Source of the DNA: an uncultured Bacteroidales bacterium
GTDB lineage: Bacteria; Bacteroidota; Bacteroidia; Bacteroidales; UBA932
Direction: 5' to 3'
DNA length: 64,000 bases
Assembly: GCA_944323245.1 (NCBI GenBank)
Contig: CALURT010000010.1
Location: 1 to 64,000 of the forward strand
Part shown: positions 18,074-27,360 of the stretch, piece by piece
Numbering within the stretch: position 1 is the first letter of the stretch
Layout: the number at the start of each line of letters is the position of its first letter
The notes under the pieces: model-generated
Databases searched by the model: none
Told to the model about the DNA's origin: nothing
Seen by the model: only the letters and a program-made list of their open reading frames with translations
Made by a program: the position numbers and the translations under genes

Positions 18074-19890
18074 ACAGAATTGTCGGAAAGCACATCGATG
18101 ACAATCTGTCCGACCATTTTTTTCAATTCGTCCAAAAAGGTCCGGGCCTCGTATGTCCCTTTCTCTATCATCCGTAGCTTCTTCTCCCAAAGCCCTGTAA
18201 GTTCGGCACTTTTGAGAAGCTCCTCATGGATTGTCCCGACAAGCTCCTTTCCCGTTTCCGTCGGATAAAGGCTTTTCCTCTCCTTGCGGATATAGCGGCG
18301 CTTGAAAAGCGTTTCTATAATTGCCGCACGCGTGGAAGGACGTCCGATTCCGTTTTCCTTCAGGGCATCCCGAAGCTCCTCATTGTCCACGAACTTGCCG
18401 GCGGTTTCCATTGCCCTGAGCAGTGTGGCTTCGGTATAAGGTTTCGGAGGCGTCGTCCATGTCTCTTTCAGTTTCGGCTCATGAGGACCGGACTCCCCTA
18501 CCTTAAATTCCGGAAGGATACCGTTTCCTGAATCATCCTGCCCGTCTTCGGACCTGTCCGCACCGGAATTCTCCTGTCCGGCAAAGACAACCCTCCAGCC
18601 GGGCTTCACTATCTGCTTCCCGGAAGCCTTGAACTCCACGTCGGCAGCCTTTCCGGAAACCGTGGTCGTCGAATTTTCGCAATCCGGATAAAATGCGGCG
18701 ATAAACCTTCTCGCCACGAGATCATAGACCTTGCTCTCTTCCGGAGTCAGGGCAATTCCCGATGTTGCGCCAGAACCGTCAACCCTGACAGTGACTCCCG
18801 TCGGAATTATGGCATGATGGTCGGTAACCTTGGAATTGTCGAAGACTTTCTTGCTTTTCGGCAGTTTCCCTGATTTCAGCGGCGCCGTCAGTTCTGCGTA
18901 TGCTTCGAGTCCTTTCAGTATTCCCGGGACTTTCGGATAAATGTCATCACTCAGAAAAGTCGTATCCACACGGGGATAGGTCGTGGCCTTTTTCTCATAA
19001 AGCGACTGGATTAGCCGCAGGGTATCGTCGGCTGAAAAGGAAAACTTCCTGTTGCACTCCACCTGAAGGGATGTAAGGTCGAAAAGGCGCGGCGGAGCCT
19101 CCTTCCCTTTTTTAAGAGTAACCGCCGTCACGGAAAATTCGCTTCCACTGATCTTCGAAAGAACGGCTTCGCCCTCTTCCCTGACGGAAAACCTGCCTTT
19201 CACCGCAGAAAAAACCGTATCCCTGTAAACCGTCTTCAACTCCCAATACTGCTCGGGAACGAAATTGTCAATCTCATTCTGTCTCCTGACAATCAATGCC
19301 AATGTAGGAGTCTGTACCCTTCCTATGGACAATACCTGACGGTTTGCCCCGAACCTCAAGGTGTACAGCCGCGTAGCGTTCATGCCGAGAAGCCAGTCCC
19401 CGATGGCACGTGAAAGGCCTGCCTCATACAGCCTTTCGAACTGCGATTCGTCTTTCAGATTCCGGAAACCTTCCCTGATGGCATCTTCGGTAAGGGAGGA
19501 AATCCAAAGCCTTTTGACAGGACATTTCGCCCCGGCCTTGAGCATCACCCACCGCTGGATAAGTTCTCCCTCCTGCCCGGCATCGCCGCAGTTTATGATT
19601 TCATCGGCATTCTGCATCAAAGTCCTGATGACTTCGAACTGCGCACGATATGATTCATTGTCTATCAGTTTGATACCGAATCTTTTCGGAATCATGGGCA
19701 ATGACGACAGCGCCCATGGTTTCCACTCGGGCGTATAGTCCTGCGGCTCCTTCAGGGTACAGAGATGGCCGAATGTCCATGTGACCTGATAGCCGTTTCC
19801 CTCCATATAACCGTTTTTCTTGGCCGCAGCACCCAATACGGCCGCAATTTCCCTCGCCACGCTCGGCTTTTCAGCTATGCAAACTATCAT
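18061..19890 (-). CDS. topB: DNA topoisomerase III (type IA)
   Basis: TopB relaxes and decatenates DNA by single-strand passage. The N-terminal TOPRIM domain has the glutamate motif CIAEKPSVA (Glu7), and the catalytic tyrosine is Tyr305 in TTYPRVDTTFLSDD. The TOPRIM acidic motif reads DAGQEGE (103-109) instead of the common DPDREGE, so the second Asp is Gly; I recall the same form in Bacteroides homologues. The chain is 609 residues and has no C-terminal zinc ribbons. A TAAATTTG box lies 51 bases upstream. Confidence 0.93.
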   Translation of the reverse strand: MIVCIAEKPSVAREIAAVLGAAAKKNGYMEGNGYQVTWTFGHLCTLKEPQDYTPEWKPWALSSLPMIPKRFGIKLIDNESYRAQFEVIRTLMQNADEIINCGDAGQEGELIQRWVMLKAGAKCPVKRLWISSLTEDAIREGFRNLKDESQFERLYEAGLSRAIGDWLLGMNATRLYTLRFGANRQVLSIGRVQTPTLALIVRRQNEIDNFVPEQYWELKTVYRDTVFSAVKGRFSVREEGEAVLSKISGSEFSVTAVTLKKGKEAPPRLFDLTSLQVECNRKFSFSADDTLRLIQSLYEKKATTYPRVDTTFLSDDIYPKVPGILKGLEAYAELTAPLKSGKLPKSKKVFDNSKVTDHHAIIPTGVTVRVDGSGATSGIALTPEESKVYDLVARRFIAAFYPDCENSTTTVSGKAADVEFKASGKQIVKPGWRVVFAGQENSGADRSEDGQDDSGNGILPEFKVGESGPHEPKLKETWTTPPKPYTEATLLRAMETAGKFVDNEELRDALKENGIGRPSTRAAIIETLFKRRYIRKERKSLYPTETGKELVGTIHEELLKSAELTGLWEKKLRMIEKGTYEARTFLDELKKMVGQIVIDVLSDNSVRTL

Positions 19891-19940
19891 TGTTGTACGA
19901 TTCGATATTCCGCGAATTTACATTTTCCGCCAAGTTCAGA

Positions 19941-19948
19941 CAAATTTA
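19941..19948 (-). promoter_or_regulatory. -7 box of the topB promoter
   Basis: The minus strand reads TAAATTTG, 51 bases before the topB ATG. A TTG lies 14 bases upstream of the box, closer than the usual 19, so the -33 element is unclear. Confidence 0.4.
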
Positions 19949-20001
19949 TTTTCCGACATCGACAATATATGCTATATTTACGGATTGATATACAACAATA
20001 C

Positions 20002-21147
20002 ATGGATATGAAAATTTTCTCAAGACTTGCAATGGCGGCTGGAATGACGATAGCCGTCATGGCTGTGAACGGTTGCGGAAGCAACGGCAGATTCGGAGGT
20101 ACACTCACCGGAATAGAAAGCGATTCACTTATGGTCATGGCCTATCATGTCAACGACAGGACACCTGCATACGAAGATACTGTAGCCCTTGAAAACGACC
20201 GCTTCTCCATAACGTTCAAAGATACGTCACTGCTGATAATGTCCATCGCCCCGATGCCCAAGACCGGAGCTGCCACAGTACAGCCTGCTCCGGTGCTGAA
20301 CGAACTTCTTGTCCTCCTGCCGGGTGACAATATAAAGGTGTCGGGCAGTATCGACAAGCCGGTGTTCAGAAGCCCCATGCTGTACGATGACATTGCAGCA
20401 TTCGCAGAGCACGGGGAAATCCTGAAGATGATGGAAGCCCTGAACGAAAAGGCGAAGACGATAGAGCAGAACGATACGGAAAGCCTTGAAGCGCTGGCTG
20501 ACGAGTTTGAAGCCGCCATTGCATACAAGGACAGTGTTTTCGCAGCCTATGCAGCCGCCAATCCGGACAAGTTGTCTTCAGGATACCTTGTCCTCCATAT
20601 CAACGATGAACAGATCGGGCTTGACGCTCACAACGCTCTCGGCGAGAAAGTCCGCAACGGTGTCATGAAGGAAATCCTTGACAGGAACGCCGAGAACAAC
20701 GAAAGACAGATAAGGATCAAGGAAAACGAGGCTAAAATGCAGCCCGGCATGCCTGCTCCGGAATTCAGTCTGAAAGATTTGGAGGGAGAGACAAGAACCC
20801 TTGCCTCGTTCAGGGGCAAGTACGTCCTCCTCGACTTCTGGGGCAAATGGTGCTACTGGTGTATGAAAGGAATGCCGGACATGAAAGAATATTATGCCAA
20901 ATATCACAGGAAAATAGAATTCGTCGGCATAAATTGTCGTGACAGCGAGGAAACATGGCGTGAAACAGTAGAAACAGAAGGTCTCAAGTGGACCAATCTG
21001 TTCAACGGGGACGGGAAAGACGTAGTGGACAGCTATGCCATTAAAGGCTATCCTACAAAGGTCCTCATCGACCCGCAGGGCAATATAGTGGAAGTGTTCG
21101 TAGGTGAAAGCGAAGAACTTTACAAAAAACTCGACGAACTTTTCTAA
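20002..21147 (+). CDS. Thioredoxin-like lipoprotein (TlpA/ResA type)
   Basis: The 381-residue product has a lipoprotein signal ending in VNGC. Lipidation would anchor it facing the periplasm or the cell surface. A beta-rich N-terminal domain (about 25-150, like the DUF4369 domain of Bacteroidota) is followed by a helical linker. The C-terminal thioredoxin fold has the active site WCYWC (Cys284 and Cys287) and the cis-proline GYPT. It is inferred to reduce or exchange disulfides in exported proteins. The start may be this ATG or the one two codons later. The permease gene follows after nine bases. Confidence 0.85.
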   Translation: MDMKIFSRLAMAAGMTIAVMAVNGCGSNGRFGGTLTGIESDSLMVMAYHVNDRTPAYEDTVALENDRFSITFKDTSLLIMSIAPMPKTGAATVQPAPVLNELLVLLPGDNIKVSGSIDKPVFRSPMLYDDIAAFAEHGEILKMMEALNEKAKTIEQNDTESLEALADEFEAAIAYKDSVFAAYAAANPDKLSSGYLVLHINDEQIGLDAHNALGEKVRNGVMKEILDRNAENNERQIRIKENEAKMQPGMPAPEFSLKDLEGETRTLASFRGKYVLLDFWGKWCYWCMKGMPDMKEYYAKYHRKIEFVGINCRDSEETWRETVETEGLKWTNLFNGDGKDVVDSYAIKGYPTKVLIDPQGNIVEVFVGESEELYKKLDELF

Positions 21148-21156
21148 AAGACGGAC

Positions 21157-22194
21157 ATGGGCAGGATCAGCACAAAGGAAAATATCTGGAAATTTACGCT
21201 CGTTGCTCTGATATTAGGCATCGGATTGGTGCTTGCAAGACAGGCATGGCCGTATATCAGCGGTGTCCTCGGTGCGCTGACGCTGTACATTCTTCTGCGC
21301 AAACCGACATTTTCTCTCGCTGAAAAAACAGGACGGCCGACTTTGGCGGCGAGCGTCATTGTCGTTTGCGCCGTGCTTTTCGTGGCGATACCGCTTTCGC
21401 TTTTCGCATGGTTCATAATAGCGAGGCTGCAGGATGTCAACTGGAACAGCGACGCCATTATCGCACCTGCGAAGCAGATGATTGACATCCTGAAGGACAG
21501 ATATGAGATAGACATCATTTCCGAAAAGAACATTTCATTCATTGCCGGAAAAATTGCCGGAATCGGACAATCCATAATCAACGGCATCGGATACTTCTTC
21601 ATCAACATATTCGTAGCGTTGCTCATGCTGTTTTTCCTCCTCACCGGAGGCCGGAAAATGGAACAGTACATAGCTTCCGTCATTCCGATGAAGAACATAA
21701 ACAAGAAGGAAACCATTGACCGCATAAATCTCATGGTCAAGTCCAATGCCATCGGTATTCCGCTCATTGCCCTTTTGCAGGGTGCCATCGCATGGATAGG
21801 CTATTCGATATTCGGAGTTCCCAATGCATTTCTCGCTGCCATGGCGACAGGACTCTGTTCCATGATCCCGATAGTCGGGACAATGATCGTGTGGGTGCCG
21901 CTGAGCATTTATTTCATGGTCCTCGGACTGTGGGGCAAGGCAATAGGACTTCTTCTTTTCTGTGCTGTCTTCGTTTCGATGAGCGACAATCTGTTCAGGT
22001 TCATCCTGCAGAAAAAAATGGCAGATACGCATCCGCTCATCACTCTATTCGGAGTAGTGGCCGGGATTCCGCTGTTCGGATTCATGGGTATCATCTTCGG
22101 TCCTCTTTTGGTTTCGCTCTTCCTTCTGTTCATAGACATGTTCAGAAAAGAATATCTTACGGAAAATGAAGCAAGTACAGATGTCTCAGACTGA
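21157..22194 (+). CDS. AI-2E family transporter (permease)
   Basis: The 345-residue inner-membrane protein has about eight hydrophobic helices in the AI-2E/YdiK/PerM arrangement. Two or three helices come first, then a soluble loop (about 85-140), then the cluster of C-terminal helices with GLCSMIPIVGTMIVW and a PLVSLFLLF-type end. Substrates of the family vary and are mostly unproven; AI-2 export is only one reported role. The gene sits between the thioredoxin-like lipoprotein and the glycosylase gene, whose start it overlaps. Confidence 0.85.
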   Translation: MGRISTKENIWKFTLVALILGIGLVLARQAWPYISGVLGALTLYILLRKPTFSLAEKTGRPTLAASVIVVCAVLFVAIPLSLFAWFIIARLQDVNWNSDAIIAPAKQMIDILKDRYEIDIISEKNISFIAGKIAGIGQSIINGIGYFFINIFVALLMLFFLLTGGRKMEQYIASVIPMKNINKKETIDRINLMVKSNAIGIPLIALLQGAIAWIGYSIFGVPNAFLAAMATGLCSMIPIVGTMIVWVPLSIYFMVLGLWGKAIGLLLFCAVFVSMSDNLFRFILQKKMADTHPLITLFGVVAGIPLFGFMGIIFGPLLVSLFLLFIDMFRKEYLTENEASTDVSD

Positions 22195-22813
22195 AAGGCA
22201 TCCTCTTGAACCCTTTATCCCCGGGCATGCGAGGATTCTCATGCTCGGGAGTTTTCCGCCCAAAAAGGAGAGATGGTCCATGGAGTTCTTTTACCCGAAC
22301 TTCAACAATGACATGTGGAGAATCATCGGGACAGTGTTTTTCGATGACCGGGACCATTTCATAAGGGCCGGAGAAAAGAGGTTCGACAAGGAAAGAATCG
22401 TACATTTCTGTACCGAAAAAGGAATCGCACTCTATGACACCGCTACCGAAGTCATACGGCTGAAGGACAATGCTTCGGACAAATTCCTTGAAATAGTCAG
22501 TCCTACGGACATCCTGTCGATGCTTGCAGCAATGCCTGAGTGTACCGCCGTCGCAGCCACGGGACAGAAGGCCATGGATGCAGTTGCCGCAAACCTCGGC
22601 TGCCCTGTACCGAGGACAGGTGAATTTACGGAAGCGGCAATACCGGCATCGGCATCTTCCGGAACGGGCATGGAACGGAAAATCCATGTCTGGCGCATGC
22701 CGTCCTCGTCAAGGGCCTATCCCCTCTCATTGGAAGCCAAAGCCGCCTTCTACCGCCGCATGTTCGAAGCGGAACTAAGCCTCGGCAGCGGAATGGAGGA
22801 TTTCCGAAAGTGA
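22166..22813 (+). CDS. Uracil-DNA-glycosylase-family protein
   Basis: The 215-residue protein has the alpha/beta outline of the UDG/Mug superfamily. An N-terminal strand plus loop LMLGSFPPKKERWSMEFFYP corresponds to the water-activating/uracil-binding region. A C-terminal MPSSSRAYPLS stretch stands where the DNA-intercalating loop lies. Repair of uracil or mispaired bases is inferred from the fold, not proven. Its start overlaps the permease gene by 29 bases (14 if the ATG at 22181 is used). Its 3' end overlaps lpdA on the opposite strand by 39 bases. Confidence 0.75.
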   Translation: MKQVQMSQTERHPLEPFIPGHARILMLGSFPPKKERWSMEFFYPNFNNDMWRIIGTVFFDDRDHFIRAGEKRFDKERIVHFCTEKGIALYDTATEVIRLKDNASDKFLEIVSPTDILSMLAAMPECTAVAATGQKAMDAVAANLGCPVPRTGEFTEAAIPASASSGTGMERKIHVWRMPSSSRAYPLSLEAKAAFYRRMFEAELSLGSGMEDFRK

Positions 22814-24139
22814 CGGATGGATGTGCACGGCCGAACGCAGCGCACCGAGACCGGACCCGGATGACATCAGGACCGAAACTTCCTGGACAAGGGCATCCGC
22901 ATGCGCACCCAATACATGACAGCCGAGAATCCTTCCATCATCACCTTCCAATATCTTGCACAATCCCTCGGGCTCATTTTCACACAATGCCCTGCCGTTG
23001 GCTCTGTAAAAGGACTTGCGGCATCTGTACCCGATCCGCTTTTCCCTGCATTCCTCTTCAGTAAGCCCCACGGAAGCCGCCTCCGGCATCGTAAACACTG
23101 CAGAAGGCATTACCGACAAATCGATATTGCCCGTTTCAGAGTCAAAGGAAAGACCGTTTTCGGCAAAAATGGCCTGCAATGCCTTTTTCCCCTGAAATAC
23201 GGCAGCATGGGCAAGCATCTGACGTCCGTTCACATCGCCTATGGCAAAAACTGAAGGAATATTTGTCCGCATGGATTCGTCCGTGACTATCCCTTTTGAG
23301 GTAAATTCCACTCCCGCATTTTCCAATCCCAAGTCCTCGCAGACAGGCCTTCTTCCTACGGAAACAAGGACCTTGTCCGCTTCGACATACTCTTCAGCAC
23401 CTTTCCGGGACATGCAGACACGCAACGTACCGTCTTCCAAAGTATCAATTTTCGTGACCTGCGACTGCATGAAGAAAGCAATACCGTTGGAAGCCAGACT
23501 CTTTCGCAATCTTTTCGCTATATCCGAATCGAACCGCGGAAGCACCTCCCTGCAATATTCCACCACGCTCACTTCGCTCCCGAAGCTCCTGAAAACGGAA
23601 GCGAATTCAAGCCCGACTACTCCCGCCCCTATAACGCAAAGTCTTGCCGGGAGCGACTCCATGCCGAGCAGTTCCGTCGAATCCACGACACCTTCACTGT
23701 CGGCTCCGGGTATGGCAAGAGCAGCTGGAGATGAACCTGTGGCAATTATGATATAATCCGAATTGAACAGACTGCCGGAAACCTCCACGGTATGAGCATC
23801 TTTAAGGACAGCCCGGCCGGACACAAAAGTGACTCCCGCTGCGGAAAGCATCGTCCCAACCCCTGTCCTCAACTGCTCTACAATCGCATTTTTCCGTGCC
23901 ATGACAGCAGGAAAATCCACATGGAACCCTGAAACCGCAATTCCCAATCCGGCGCTGTCCCTCAATTCTCCGGCAAAACGCGCACTGCGGCACAAGGCTT
24001 TGGTCGGGATGCAACCCGCATTGAGACAGGTACCGCCGACATGCCCGCTCTCTACAAGGACTGTTTCAATCCCGGCTTTTGCCGCAGCTATCGCCGTTTC
24101 ATAACCGCCGGGGCCTGCTCCTATTATGGTTATCTTCAT
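22775..24139 (-). CDS. lpdA: Dihydrolipoamide dehydrogenase (glycine cleavage L protein)
   Basis: This FAD enzyme reoxidises the dihydrolipoyl arm of lipoylated carrier proteins, passing electrons to NAD+. FAD binding is shown by GAGPGG (7-12). The redox disulfide is Cys38-Cys43 in GGTCLNAGCIPTK. The second Rossmann motif is GAGVVGLEFAS, and the acid-base pair is His441/Glu446 in HIHPSLSE. It is the last gene of the gcv operon and overlaps gcvPB by four bases, so it probably serves the glycine cleavage system. Confidence 0.95.
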   Translation of the reverse strand: MKITIIGAGPGGYETAIAAAKAGIETVLVESGHVGGTCLNAGCIPTKALCRSARFAGELRDSAGLGIAVSGFHVDFPAVMARKNAIVEQLRTGVGTMLSAAGVTFVSGRAVLKDAHTVEVSGSLFNSDYIIIATGSSPAALAIPGADSEGVVDSTELLGMESLPARLCVIGAGVVGLEFASVFRSFGSEVSVVEYCREVLPRFDSDIAKRLRKSLASNGIAFFMQSQVTKIDTLEDGTLRVCMSRKGAEEYVEADKVLVSVGRRPVCEDLGLENAGVEFTSKGIVTDESMRTNIPSVFAIGDVNGRQMLAHAAVFQGKKALQAIFAENGLSFDSETGNIDLSVMPSAVFTMPEAASVGLTEEECREKRIGYRCRKSFYRANGRALCENEPEGLCKILEGDDGRILGCHVLGAHADALVQEVSVLMSSGSGLGALRSAVHIHPSLSEILHSAAEA

Positions 24140-25590
24140 GACTGCCTCCTGTATTTCAATATCGGGTGTACAGCGGCCTGCGTCTCGTCAGGACGGCTTA
24201 CAGGAGTATTGTGAGGGGCTGATTTCAGGATTTCGGGATTTTCCGCAGCCTCTCCGGCAATTTTCCGCATTGCCTCTATGAAAGCGTCCAAAGTCTCGAC
24301 CGACTCTGTCTCCGTTGGTTCTATCATTATGGACTGATGGAAAAGCAGAGGGAAATAAATCGTCGGCGCATGGAAACCGTAGTCGAGCAGACGTTTCGCC
24401 ACATCCAAGGTCGTCACCCCTTCCGGAGCATCGGCAAGTCCGTCGAAAACGAATTCATGCTTGCACACCGACCCGATCGGAAGTTTATAGCAATCCTTCA
24501 ACGATTCCTTTATGTAATTGGCTGCAAGTACTGCATACGGACCTGCATTCTTCACGTTCTGCCTGCCGAGCATAAGGATATAGGCGTATGCCTTTATCAG
24601 CACCCCGAAATTCCCGTGGAAACCTGAAATCCTCCCTGCCGTATGGCTGCCTTTCGCCCATGTGTAACCGCCGGAGACATCCGCTCCGACCGACGGATAA
24701 GGCAGATACTCCCTGAGGAATCCCGCCACACCCACAGGTCCTGCGCCGGGACCTCCTCCGCCATGAGGCGTGGAAAATGTCTTGTGCAGGTTGAGGTGCA
24801 TTATGTCGAAGCCCATATCCCCGGGACGTACCTTGCCGAGAAGGGCGTTCATGTTTGCCCCGTCGTAATACAGAAGGCCTCCCGCAGCGTGTACGAGATC
24901 CGCAATTTCGGAAATCTCCGACTCGAAAAGTCCGAGAGTGTTCGGATTGGTCATCATTATTCCCGCCACGGTATCGTCAAGGAGAGGTTTAAGATCGTTC
25001 ACATCCACCGTCCCGTTTGCCGTGGATTTCACCTGCACCACTTCAAGTCCGCATACCGCCGCACTGGCAGGATTGGTCCCGTGCGCACTGTCCGGAACTA
25101 TTATTTTAGTACGCTTCGTATCCCCTTTCGAAAAGTGGTACTGCCTCATGATCATAAGTCCAGTCAATTCCCCGTGAGCACCGGCAAAAGGATTGAGGGT
25201 AAAGGCCGACATGCCCGTAACCGCACAAAGGGCGTCCGACAGTATCCGGTACAGTTCCATCGCCCCTCTGACGGTTTCTGCGGGCTGCAGAGGGTGCAGG
25301 CCCGAAAAACCCGGATGCGACGCCATTTCCTCGTTGATTCTCGGATTGTATTTCATCGTACAGCTTCCAAGAGGATAAAAGCCAGTATCGACACCGAAAT
25401 TCATGTTTGACAGATTGACATAATGCCTGACCGTGTCCGGTTCGCTCACTTCGGGCAATTCAGGTGCATGGTTCCGTTTCAGATTCTCCGGAATCCCGTC
25501 AAGTCCGTCTTCCCATTTGCAGGCCGGCAAGGTATAGCCCCTGCGGCCGGTCTTCGACAATTCAAAAATGAGTTTATCGTAATATTTCAT
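24136..25590 (-). CDS. gcvPB: Glycine dehydrogenase (decarboxylating) subunit 2
   Basis: This is the PLP-carrying half of the P protein, which decarboxylates glycine and loads the aminomethyl group onto lipoyl-GcvH. The PLP lysine is Lys270 in LNLHKTFSTPHGGGGPG. At 484 residues it is the separate beta subunit and not part of a single chain of about 950 residues. It lies between gcvPA and lpdA in the operon. Confidence 0.95.
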   Translation of the reverse strand: MKYYDKLIFELSKTGRRGYTLPACKWEDGLDGIPENLKRNHAPELPEVSEPDTVRHYVNLSNMNFGVDTGFYPLGSCTMKYNPRINEEMASHPGFSGLHPLQPAETVRGAMELYRILSDALCAVTGMSAFTLNPFAGAHGELTGLMIMRQYHFSKGDTKRTKIIVPDSAHGTNPASAAVCGLEVVQVKSTANGTVDVNDLKPLLDDTVAGIMMTNPNTLGLFESEISEIADLVHAAGGLLYYDGANMNALLGKVRPGDMGFDIMHLNLHKTFSTPHGGGGPGAGPVGVAGFLREYLPYPSVGADVSGGYTWAKGSHTAGRISGFHGNFGVLIKAYAYILMLGRQNVKNAGPYAVLAANYIKESLKDCYKLPIGSVCKHEFVFDGLADAPEGVTTLDVAKRLLDYGFHAPTIYFPLLFHQSIMIEPTETESVETLDAFIEAMRKIAGEAAENPEILKSAPHNTPVSRPDETQAAVHPILKYRRQS

Positions 25591-25638
25591 AATATAACGT
25601 CTGTCCGACGAATTAATGTTGTTCTGTACTGGGGAATC

Positions 25639-26970
25639 CTATAATCCAATGGAAGCGATGACATCGGTCAAAGCATCAATTTCTTCCTTGGTCCTGTTTT
25701 CGGTGACGCAGAATGTGACGATACCGTCACCGAGCGGCAATGCTCCGAAAAATCCTGCTTTCAGCAATTCTTCCTGAAGCCTGTCGGCAGGTATCAGGCT
25801 GCGCAATGCGAATTCCTTCAGGAAAGGTTTTCCGTCGAAAGCCTCTTCGAACCTGCCGGTTTCCAACAATCTGCGGTGCAGGTAATGCGCCCCTCCGTAC
25901 GACAGCGAATTGACGTCCTTCATTCCTTCCGGCCCCATCAGGGACAAGTACACTGTGACATACAATGCCATGAGAGACTGGTTGGAGCAAATGTTGCTCG
26001 TAGCCTTCTCCCGTCTTATGTGCTGCTCCCGTGCCTGCAGCGTAAGCACATACGAGCGCCTGCCTGCCGTATCCGTCGTCTCCCCTACGATTCTTCCCGG
26101 CAACTTTCTCACAAACTCCTGACGGCAGGTCAGAAAGCCGAGATAAGGTCCGCCGAAGCTCAATGGTATTCCGAGGGACTGCGCTTCGCCACAGGCAATG
26201 TCCGCACCCCATTCGCCGGGACTTTTCAGGACGGCAAGCGCTGACGGATCCGAATATACTGTCAGCAGGGCCTTGGACGAATGCATTGCCTCGGCAAGTC
26301 CGCTCAAATCTTCAATTATGCCGAATCTGTTGATTCCCGGGACAATCACTCCGGCGACGTCTCCGGCAGCAAGTCTGCCGATAATCCCCTCCTTGTCGGA
26401 AACCCCGCCGACATGAGGAATGACAGTAAGTGCAAAGCCGTGATATTTTGCATACGTTTCCACCACCTCGATAACCTGCGGCAGCAATGTTTCCGACAGG
26501 AGCACCTTCGATTTCCGTTTCGTGCATGCAAGCATCATCATCGAGGCTTCGGCAGCCGATGTAGGGCCGTCGTACATGGAAGCATTGGAACAATCCATTC
26601 CCGTCAGCTCCGACATCATCGTCTGATACTCGAAGATATAGCGGAGAGTACCCTGCGACACTTCCGCCTGATACGGAGTATATGCCGTAAGATATTCTGA
26701 CCGTGAAAATATGTAAGGTACCACGGCCGGGGAATAATGGTCATACGCTCCTGCTCCGGCAAATACCTTCAGCCTGGTATTCATCGACGCAAGCCGTTCG
26801 AACTCTCTCCTGACTTCCGTTTCCGACATGGCGTCAGGCAGGTCGAACTCTCCTTTGAAAAGGAATTTTTCAGGGACATCGGCATATAGTCCGTCCATTG
26901 AAGAAAGCCCGGCCTTTCCGAGCATTTTCTTCACATCCTCATCTGTATGAGGGAAATATGCAAATGCCAT
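25639..26970 (-). CDS. gcvPA: Glycine dehydrogenase (decarboxylating) subunit 1
   Basis: This 443-residue alpha subunit pairs with GcvPB to form the P protein. It begins MAFAYFPHTDEDVKKML, the usual family start, and has the PLP-fold core but no PLP lysine motif. Recognisable stretches include YTPYQAEVSQGTLRYIFEYQTM. The start is placed one base after the gcvH stop. A longer open frame overlapping gcvH is rejected. Confidence 0.95.
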   Translation of the reverse strand: MAFAYFPHTDEDVKKMLGKAGLSSMDGLYADVPEKFLFKGEFDLPDAMSETEVRREFERLASMNTRLKVFAGAGAYDHYSPAVVPYIFSRSEYLTAYTPYQAEVSQGTLRYIFEYQTMMSELTGMDCSNASMYDGPTSAAEASMMMLACTKRKSKVLLSETLLPQVIEVVETYAKYHGFALTVIPHVGGVSDKEGIIGRLAAGDVAGVIVPGINRFGIIEDLSGLAEAMHSSKALLTVYSDPSALAVLKSPGEWGADIACGEAQSLGIPLSFGGPYLGFLTCRQEFVRKLPGRIVGETTDTAGRRSYVLTLQAREQHIRREKATSNICSNQSLMALYVTVYLSLMGPEGMKDVNSLSYGGAHYLHRRLLETGRFEEAFDGKPFLKEFALRSLIPADRLQEELLKAGFFGALPLGDGIVTFCVTENRTKEEIDALTDVIASIGL

Positions 26971-26971
26971 C

Positions 26972-27358
26972 TCAGGCCTCCTTGGCAAGAAAATCAGTGT
27001 ATGCGGCAGCATCCATCAGCGTTTCGAGTTCCGCAGGCTCGCTTATTTTCACCTTGATAATCCAGTTGGCGTATGCATCCTTGTTCAGAAGCCCCGGTTC
27101 GTCATCAAGGGCCTCATTGACCTCAGTGACAACTCCCGACACAGGAGAATAAAGGTCGCTCGCCGCCTTGACACTTTCCACAGCCCCGAATTCCTCGTTC
27201 TGCGAGACCTCGTCGTCAGGCTCCGGCATGTCCACATACACGATGTTGCCCATGGATTTCTGCGCGAAATCCGTAATTCCTACGGTAGCGATACCGTTTT
27301 CCATTTTTACCCATTCATGAGATTCGCTGTAAAGCAAACCGTCTGCTATCTTGCTCAT
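26972..27358 (-). CDS. gcvH: Glycine cleavage system H protein
   Basis: GcvH is the lipoylated shuttle that carries the aminomethyl group from the P to the T protein and electrons to the L protein. The lipoyl lysine is Lys64 in AVESVKAASDLY, within a 128-residue biotinyl/lipoyl fold. The gene lies two bases after gcvT and one base before gcvPA. Confidence 0.97.
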   Translation of the reverse strand: MSKIADGLLYSESHEWVKMENGIATVGITDFAQKSMGNIVYVDMPEPDDEVSQNEEFGAVESVKAASDLYSPVSGVVTEVNEALDDEPGLLNKDAYANWIIKVKISEPAELETLMDAAAYTDFLAKEA

Positions 27359-27360
27359 AA

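Noticed and set aside
24643-25410. 255-codon plus-strand frame opposite gcvPB
   Set aside because: Shadow of a strongly conserved gene; no family signal.
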